NCBI RefSeq assembly: GCF_000682735.1 | Contig: NZ_AWFD01000034.1 | Location: 62,001-126,000 of the forward strand | DNA length: 64,000 bases | Source: Hyphomonas sp. CY54-11-8 | Lineage (GTDB): Bacteria; Pseudomonadota; Alphaproteobacteria; Caulobacterales; Hyphomonadaceae | Direction of reading: 5' to 3' | Part shown: positions 58,966 through 64,000 of the stretch, in pieces | How the letters are laid out: every line of letters begins with the position of its first letter | Numbering within the stretch: the stretch's first letter is position 1 | Notes under the pieces: model-generated | What the model was told of the DNA's origin: nothing | The model's database searches: none | The model's input: only the letters and a program-made list of their open reading frames with translations | Translations under genes and position numbers: made by a program

Positions 58966-59436
58966 TCAGGATTCTTCGGAAGAAACTTCTGATTCCATTG
59001 AATCCTCTTCCGGGTCACCATCAGAATTTTCTGCTTTGGGATCCCACTTGTACATGGATTTCACCACGCAACGGGCTGTGCTGAAAGGCTGGTTACGTTG
59101 AGGCATCAGCGAGTCGGAAACAACGATTCTGTCGCCATTGGTCAGGCAGCTGGTGGATGCGTCGATCTTCATTGTGACGGCATGTTCAAGCGGTGTACAT
59201 GTGCCGAACACTTCGATCAGGTAGTGATCCCGACCTTCTCTCACGGTGAACGTGTCCCGGGTATTGTCCCCGAAACTGTCGATGTTGCCGGCAAAACAGA
59301 TCCGGTCGACTTTTTCGCCGAGGCGAGGATCGTCAGCATATTTCGCGACGCCAGTAGGGTCTCGTTCCGAACCTTCGGTGGAGGCGCAGCCGGCCAGGGC
59401 AATCATGGCGGTGGCAAGGGTGAGACTAGGGCGCAT
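58966..59436 (-). CDS. Predicted lipoprotein, DUF6491-like
   Basis: A 156-residue lipoprotein with lipobox LAGC and AAGGAG before the ATG. The mature part has VDRICFAGNIDSF and a conserved Cys pair pattern, similar to a small lipoprotein family of alphaproteobacteria (DUF6491-like by memory). An acidic Glu/Ser-rich tail follows. The function is unknown. Confidence 0.6.
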   Translation of the reverse strand: MRPSLTLATAMIALAGCASTEGSERDPTGVAKYADDPRLGEKVDRICFAGNIDSFGDNTRDTFTVREGRDHYLIEVFGTCTPLEHAVTMKIDASTSCLTNGDRIVVSDSLMPQRNQPFSTARCVVKSMYKWDPKAENSDGDPEEDSMESEVSSEES

Positions 59437-59575
59437 GACAATCTCCTTCTGGGCAAATCCAGTCTCACAATGGTGTGACGAACTGATATCTGCCTGACAA
59501 GCACTCTCACAGAGACTTGAACTTTCAGCACAAGCCGTCATAGCAGGCGAGCAGAATAGCCGGAGACCCGCTACG

Positions 59576-61048
59576 ATGACCGATCTGACGAAGCTGACCC
59601 TTGCAGACGCCCTGGATGGCCTGAAGGCGAAGAAATTCTCGTCCCGGGAGATCACGCAGGAGTTTATTCAGACCATTGAGGGCTCGCGGGTCCTTAATGC
59701 CTATGTCGTTGAAACGCCGGAGAAGGCGTTGGAAATGGCAGACAATGCCGATGTGCGTCTCGCAAAAGGCGAGGGCGGCAAGCTAGAAGGCGCTCCCCTT
59801 GGGGTGAAGGATCTCTATTGCACCAAGGGCGTTCGCACGACGGCCTGCAGCAATATCCTCGGCGAATTCACGCCGACTTACGAGTCGACCGTCACGCAGA
59901 ATTTGTGGGACGAAGGCGCCGTTATGCTCGGCAAGCTTAACATGGACGAATTCGCCATGGGCTCCTCAAACGAGACGTCCCGGTTCGGTCCGCCGATTAA
60001 CCCGTGGCGCCGAAAGGGCGACAATGCCGGCCTGACACCGGGCGGTTCGTCTGGTGGATCAGCTACCGCTGTTTCGGGCGACCTTTGCCTCGCAGCGACG
60101 GCATCCGATACGGGAGGCTCGATTCGCCAGCCTGCGGCGTTCACTGGCACAGTCGGCATCAAGCCAACCTACGGCCGCGCAAGCCGCTGGGGCATGGTGG
60201 CATTTGCGTCGTCGCTGGACCAGGCTGGCCCGATCGCGAAGACGGTTGAAGACTCTGCGATTCTTCTGGACGTCATGTGCAGTCATGACCCGAAGGATTC
60301 CACATCGCTTCAGGTCGATCAGCCTGACTGGCGCGCAGACGTTTCCAGAGGTGTCAAAGGCATGCGCATCGGTATTCCCAAGGAGTACCGGATGGATGGC
60401 ATGTCCGAAGAGATCGATGCCCTCTGGAACCAGGGTATCGAGTGGCTGAAGGCCGCTGGCGCCAAGATCGTCGACATCAGCCTGCCGCATACGAAGTACG
60501 CCTTGCCGGCATATTACATCGTTGCTCCAGCCGAAGCGTCTTCTAATCTCGCGCGCTATGACGGCATGCGCTACGGAACCCGGGTGGATGGCAACAATCT
60601 GACCCAAACTTACGAAGCAACCCGCGCCAACGGTTTTGGCCGGGAAGTTCAGCGTCGCCTCATGATCGGGACGTATGTTCTGTCATCAGGCTACTATGAC
60701 GCCTACTACCTGCGCGCCCAGAAGGTTCGTACCAAGATCCTGAACGACTTCGTCAATGCGTTCGAAAGCTGCGATGCGATCCTGACACCGACTTGCCCGT
60801 CGCCGGCCTTCGCATTCGGCGAAAAGAGCGGTGATCCGGTCGAGATGTATCTCAACGACGTGTTCACGGTGACGACGAACCTTGCTGGCCTTCCGGGCAT
60901 TTCCATACCCGCTGGTCTTTCATCCGATGGCTTGCCACTGGGCTTGCAGGTAATCGGCAAGGCGCTGGACGAGTCAGCCTGTTTCCGCGTTGGTGGTGAA
61001 CTGGAACGTGCAGCCGGATTCGTGGCCAGACCGGAGAAGTGGTGGTAG
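59576..61048 (+). CDS. gatA: Glutamyl/aspartyl-tRNA amidotransferase subunit A
   Basis: A 490-residue amidase that supplies ammonia for misacylated tRNA. The catalytic triad Lys78 (GVKDLY), Ser158 (PGGSSGGS) and Ser182 (DTGGSIRQP) is intact. It is essential for Gln-tRNA synthesis where GlnRS is absent. GGAG before the ATG. gatB is 1 kb downstream. Confidence 0.97.
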   Translation: MTDLTKLTLADALDGLKAKKFSSREITQEFIQTIEGSRVLNAYVVETPEKALEMADNADVRLAKGEGGKLEGAPLGVKDLYCTKGVRTTACSNILGEFTPTYESTVTQNLWDEGAVMLGKLNMDEFAMGSSNETSRFGPPINPWRRKGDNAGLTPGGSSGGSATAVSGDLCLAATASDTGGSIRQPAAFTGTVGIKPTYGRASRWGMVAFASSLDQAGPIAKTVEDSAILLDVMCSHDPKDSTSLQVDQPDWRADVSRGVKGMRIGIPKEYRMDGMSEEIDALWNQGIEWLKAAGAKIVDISLPHTKYALPAYYIVAPAEASSNLARYDGMRYGTRVDGNNLTQTYEATRANGFGREVQRRLMIGTYVLSSGYYDAYYLRAQKVRTKILNDFVNAFESCDAILTPTCPSPAFAFGEKSGDPVEMYLNDVFTVTTNLAGLPGISIPAGLSSDGLPLGLQVIGKALDESACFRVGGELERAAGFVARPEKWW

Positions 61049-61058
61049 GCTCCACGCC

Positions 61059-61511
61059 ATGAACCGCTTTCTTGTATTGTTTGGCATCATGCTCGTCATC
61101 TCGATCGGGATGATCGCGACTGCAACGATGCAGGCTGATTTCAGTCTTCTGGATTCGAAAGCCACCCCGCTTTGGCTCGCAGCTGTGGCAGTGGCGGCAT
61201 ATGTCGCTTGGCGTATCAATGGCGTGCTGAAACGCCGTGAGCGGCGACAGGATGCATCCGTCAGTGGGGGGCGCAGCTTCCTGAAAGCGAAAGTCTCACC
61301 TGCGCAATCGGCAAGGGCCTCACGCGTCGCGGCGCGCCGCAAAAAGCTTATTGCTGAAGGCAAGCTGGAAGCGGAACCCGAACCAGAGGCCAAGCCGGAG
61401 GCTGAGAATGAAGCCCCGTTCACGCGTGTCTCCCAGGCTGCCCCGATCAAGGATCGCATGGCCGCCCGGGCAGAGCGTGTCAGGCAAGCGAAGGAACAGG
61501 GGAAGCTTTAG
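61059..61511 (+). CDS. Small membrane protein of unknown function
   Basis: A 150-residue protein with two N-terminal membrane segments (LFGIMLVISIGMIATA and LWLAAVAVAAYVAWRI) and a long basic/acidic tail (VAARRKKLIAEGKLEAEPEPEAKPEAENE). No family is recognised. It starts 10 bases after gatA and overlaps the next convergent gene by 32 bases. Confidence 0.6.
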   Translation: MNRFLVLFGIMLVISIGMIATATMQADFSLLDSKATPLWLAAVAVAAYVAWRINGVLKRRERRQDASVSGGRSFLKAKVSPAQSARASRVAARRKKLIAEGKLEAEPEPEAKPEAENEAPFTRVSQAAPIKDRMAARAERVRQAKEQGKL

Positions 61512-61869
61512 GGGCTTTCTTGCGTTTGCTGGAAGGCGACACGTCCGTCGCGCTGACTGCTGGGGCTTTCGTGCCACCGCGCGGCCCATCCTCGTCATCC
61601 GCTGCTTTTTCACCGCGATCCGCAATCCGGGTCACATGGACGCCGGCGCCGATCAGTCCGCCGATTGGACCGAACTGAAGCAGCATGGCGAGAATGAACA
61701 GGATCGGAATGTTCATATCCAGATTGCCAAGCGTCAGGAACAGGGCGCCAAACATGGTGCCGCCGAAGATGAGGCCGATGGCAAACCCGGCTATGATGTG
61801 ACGCAGAAAGCCTTGCGCGATGTGGCGTTCATCGTCGCTTGCGCCATCAAGGATCATTTTGAAGAGCAT
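61480..61869 (-). CDS. Small membrane protein of unknown function
   Basis: A 129-residue protein with two membrane segments (IIAGFAIGLIFGGTMFGALFLTLG and ILFILAMLLQFGPIGGLIGAGVHV) and a Ser/Lys-rich C-terminus. The family is not recognised. The start at 61869 has only a distant AGGGG. It overlaps the previous gene tail to tail by 32 bases, which suggests one or both ends are relaxed. Confidence 0.55.
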   Translation of the reverse strand: MLFKMILDGASDDERHIAQGFLRHIIAGFAIGLIFGGTMFGALFLTLGNLDMNIPILFILAMLLQFGPIGGLIGAGVHVTRIADRGEKAADDEDGPRGGTKAPAVSATDVSPSSKRKKAPKASPVPSLA

Positions 61870-62071
61870 TTTCTTTGTTTTCCCCTTCGCGCTTCCTCCC
61901 GAAGCAGTCGTGCAAATTTGCCGCACATCGCGACTAAGGAAAACCCCATAGTTTTCGGTAAGTCCATAAAACCGGATATTTCAGTGCGCTATGCGGTGTC
62001 AGCGCGGCTCGACAGGGCCATCCGCTGGGGGGTAAAAGGTCCGGATTCTGCTGTGACCAATCGAGGAAAGC

Positions 62072-63583
62072 ATGTCTGTACGTACCCCCTACACGATCAA
62101 GGGCGACACAGGTGACTGGGAACTGGTGATGGGCCTCGAAGTCCACGCTCAGGTTTCTTCCAACGCGAAACTGTTTTCCGGGGCTGCCACGGTTTTTGGC
62201 GCCGATCCGAATTGCAATGTTTCGCTGGTCGACGCGGCCATGCCCGGGATGCTGCCGGTCATCAACAAGTTCTGCGTGGAACAGGCGATCCGGACGGGAC
62301 TGGGCCTAAAGGCGCAGATCAATCACTACAGCCGGTTTGACCGGAAGAACTATTTCTATCCTGACCTGCCGCAGGGCTATCAGATCAGCCAGTTCGCGCA
62401 CCCGATTGTGGGCGAGGGTGAGATCGAGGTGGACGTGGAACCAGCTCACGGTGGTGAAGCTTATACCTTTCCGTGCCGGATCGAGCGCCTGCACTTGGAA
62501 CAGGATGCCGGCAAATCCATCCACGACATGGATCCGAATTCCACCTATGTGGACCTGAACCGATCCGGCGTGGCGCTGATGGAAATCGTGTCTCGGCCGG
62601 ATGTACGCACGCCGGCGGAGGCGGCGGCTTATGTGAAGAAGCTGCGTGCCATCGTGATCGCGCTCGGCACCTGCGACGGCGACATGGAGAAGGGCAACCT
62701 TCGCGCTGACGTGAACGTATCGGTCTGCCGGCCGGGGCAGTACGAGAAGTACCGCGAGACTGGTGACTTCGGCCATCTCGGCACGCGTTGCGAGATCAAG
62801 AATATGAACTCGTTCCGCTTCATCCAGCAGGCCATCGAGTACGAAGCCCGCCGCCAGATCGAAATTATCGAAGCTGGTGGCAAGGTCGATCAGGAGACCC
62901 GTCTGTTCGATCCGAACAAGGGCGAGACGCGGTCCATGCGTTCCAAGGAAGATGCGCATGACTATCGCTATTTCCCGGACCCGGATCTTCTGCCGCTGGA
63001 AGTGGAAGAAGCCTGGATTGAGGAAATCCGGTCTACCCTGCCGGAACTACCGGACGAAAAGCGCGCGCGTTTTGAGGCGGACTATGGCCTCTCACGCTAC
63101 GATGCGGGCGTGTTGACGGCGGAAGCCGACAAGGCCGCCTTCTTCGAGGAAGTCGCCAATGGACGTGATGCAAAGCTTGCCGCGAACTGGGTGACGCAGG
63201 AACTGTTCGGTTACTTGAACAAGGAAGGCCTGGAGCTGGCAGACAGCCCGGTCTCTGCCGCTGACCTAGGCGGTCTGATCGAGCTCATTTCCAATGATAC
63301 GATCAGCGGCAAGATCGCCAAGGATGTCTTTGGGCGGATGATTTCCGGTGAAGGCAAGCCGGCCGATATCGTCGAGAAACACGGCCTGAAGCAGGTGACC
63401 GATACCAGCGCTATCGAAAAGGTCGTCGACGATATCATCGCCGCAAACCCCGAACAGGTGGCTCAGGTGAAGGAAAAGCCGAAGACCATGGGTTGGTTCG
63501 TCGGGCAGGTGATGAAGGCTTCGGGCGGCAAGGCCAACCCGAAAGCCGTCAACGATATCCTGAAAGCAAAACTCGGCCTTTAA
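62072..63583 (+). CDS. gatB: Aspartyl/glutamyl-tRNA amidotransferase subunit B
   Basis: A 503-residue GatB that phosphorylates and amidates misacylated t[53 protein letters not shown]-like segments and the C-terminal YqeY-like domain ([29 protein letters not shown]) are clear. GAGG before the ATG. Confidence 0.97.
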   Translation: MSVRTPYTIKGDTGDWELVMGLEVHAQVSSNAKLFSGAATVFGADPNCNVSLVDAAMPGMLPVINKFCVEQAIRTGLGLKAQINHYSRFDRKNYFYPDLPQGYQISQFAHPIVGEGEIEVDVEPAHGGEAYTFPCRIERLHLEQDAGKSIHDMDPNSTYVDLNRSGVALMEIVSRPDVRTPAEAAAYVKKLRAIVIALGTCDGDMEKGNLRADVNVSVCRPGQYEKYRETGDFGHLGTRCEIKNMNSFRFIQQAIEYEARRQIEIIEAGGKVDQETRLFDPNKGETRSMRSKEDAHDYRYFPDPDLLPLEVEEAWIEEIRSTLPELPDEKRARFEADYGLSRYDAGVLTAEADKAAFFEEVANGRDAKLAANWVTQELFGYLNKEGLELADSPVSAADLGGLIELISNDTISGKIAKDVFGRMISGEGKPADIVEKHGLKQVTDTSAIEKVVDDIIAANPEQVAQVKEKPKTMGWFVGQVMKASGGKANPKAVNDILKAKLGL

Positions 63584-63586
63584 GCG

Positions 63587-64000
63587 TCAGAGCGCTGCGC
63601 GGATTTTTTCTGCGATCGGCTCGAGTTCTTCTGGCTTCGCCATGCCACCTTCGGCATGGCGGCCGAGAGGCTTGCCTTCCCATCGCGGGATGATGTGGAA
63701 GTGCAGGTGATAAACGGTCTGCCCCGCCGGTGCACCGTTGAACTGGCTGACCATCAAGCCCTCAGGCTTAAGGGCTTTCTCAACGGCGCGTGCCACTTTC
63801 TGCACTTTCAGCATATATAGGCCGAGATAGTCGGACGGCATGTCGAGAAAGTTCCGCGCTTTTACCAGTTTCGGAATGACCAGCGTGTGGCCTTCGCTCT
63901 GCGGAAAAACATCCATAAAGGCGAGTGCGATGTCGTCCTCGTAGACTTTGATGCTTGGCATCTCGCCGCGAACAATTTTCGCGAAGATGTTGTTGGGATC
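63587..64000 (-). CDS. HIT-family nucleotide hydrolase, cut by window end
   Basis: A histidine-triad protein; 138 residues are visible and the N-terminus runs past 64000 (DPNNIFAKIVRGEMPS precedes the first internal Met). The HIT motif is HLHFHIIPRW. GRHAEGGMAKPEELEPIAEKIRAAL ends it. Members hydrolyse AMP-lysine or other purine derivatives. The true start lies outside. Confidence 0.93.
   Translation of the reverse strand, partial: DPNNIFAKIVRGEMPSIKVYEDDIALAFMDVFPQSEGHTLVIPKLVKARNFLDMPSDYLGLYMLKVQKVARAVEKALKPEGLMVSQFNGAPAGQTVYHLHFHIIPRWEGKPLGRHAEGGMAKPEELEPIAEKIRAAL

Overview
This is a chromosomal window from an alphaproteobacterium, most likely of the Caulobacterales / Hyphomonadaceae type (Hyphomonas-like). 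That placement rests on gene content: PopZ and MipZ polarity proteins, a cpaB-cpaC-cpaE-cpaF-tadB-tadC (Tad/Flp pilus) block, a split pntA, a K+-independent H+-pyrophosphatase and a fused-type KatG. GC content is high, coding density is high, and many genes overlap by ATGA. There is no prophage, insertion sequence, integrase, CRISPR array or rRNA operon. It is mostly core genome.

Layout. 1-2 kb: an acyl-CoA/flavin enzyme pair (nitronate monooxygenase-like, enoyl-CoA hydratase). 2.1-2.6 kb: tRNA-Asn and tRNA-Cys on the minus strand. 2.7-8.3 kb: a PCMT-like methyltransferase, a TolC-type exporter, popZ and valS. 8.4-13.8 kb: lipoprotein asparaginase, GNAT, DUF3137-like membrane protein, small coiled-coil secreted protein, LacI regulator, hisC. 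13.8-16.1 kb: panC (minus), then a small hypothetical and mipZ. 16.2-21.5 kb: amidohydrolase, a decayed small gene, aldehyde dehydrogenase, thioesterase, tgt. 21.5-29.2 kb: a lipoprotein, tRNA-Lys, an S9 peptidase, folP-folB-folK, and pntB-pntA2-pntA1. 29.2-32.3 kb: SDR, small tail-anchored protein, galU, threonine dehydratase-like enzyme. 32.6-39.6 kb: the Tad pilus block. 39.6-43.3 kb: accA, amidohydrolase lipoprotein, thiL. 43.5-48.1 kb: hppA and katG. 48.1-53.6 kb: rsmA, pdxA, surA, lptD on the minus strand. 53.7-58.2 kb: dprA remnant, plsY, pyrC-like, pyrB, AEC transporter, ruvX. 58.3-64 kb: gatC, gatA, gatB with small genes between them, and a HIT protein running off the end.

How it works together. 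popZ and mipZ lie about 10 kb apart and are the two landmark proteins of Caulobacter-type polar chromosome anchoring and division-site placement; the Tad block builds a typically polar pilus machine but lacks its pilin and prepilin peptidase here. lptD and surA cooperate in outer-membrane assembly. folP/B/K form a folate operon, pyrB with a catalytically degenerate pyrC-like gene forms a pyrimidine pair, and gatCAB makes Gln-tRNA/Asn-tRNA by amidation.

No wholly new multi-gene system is evident. The most interesting signals are smaller: a recognisable but broken dprA start just after plsY at what looks like a rearrangement junction; a small gene with an in-frame TAA; a tRNA-guanine transglycosylase missing two zinc-binding cysteines; a pyrC homologue without its metal-binding residues; a very short lipoprotein in the cpaD position; paired GGTTAAC boxes 20-21 bp apart in three intergenic regions; and an OxyR-like half-site upstream of katG.
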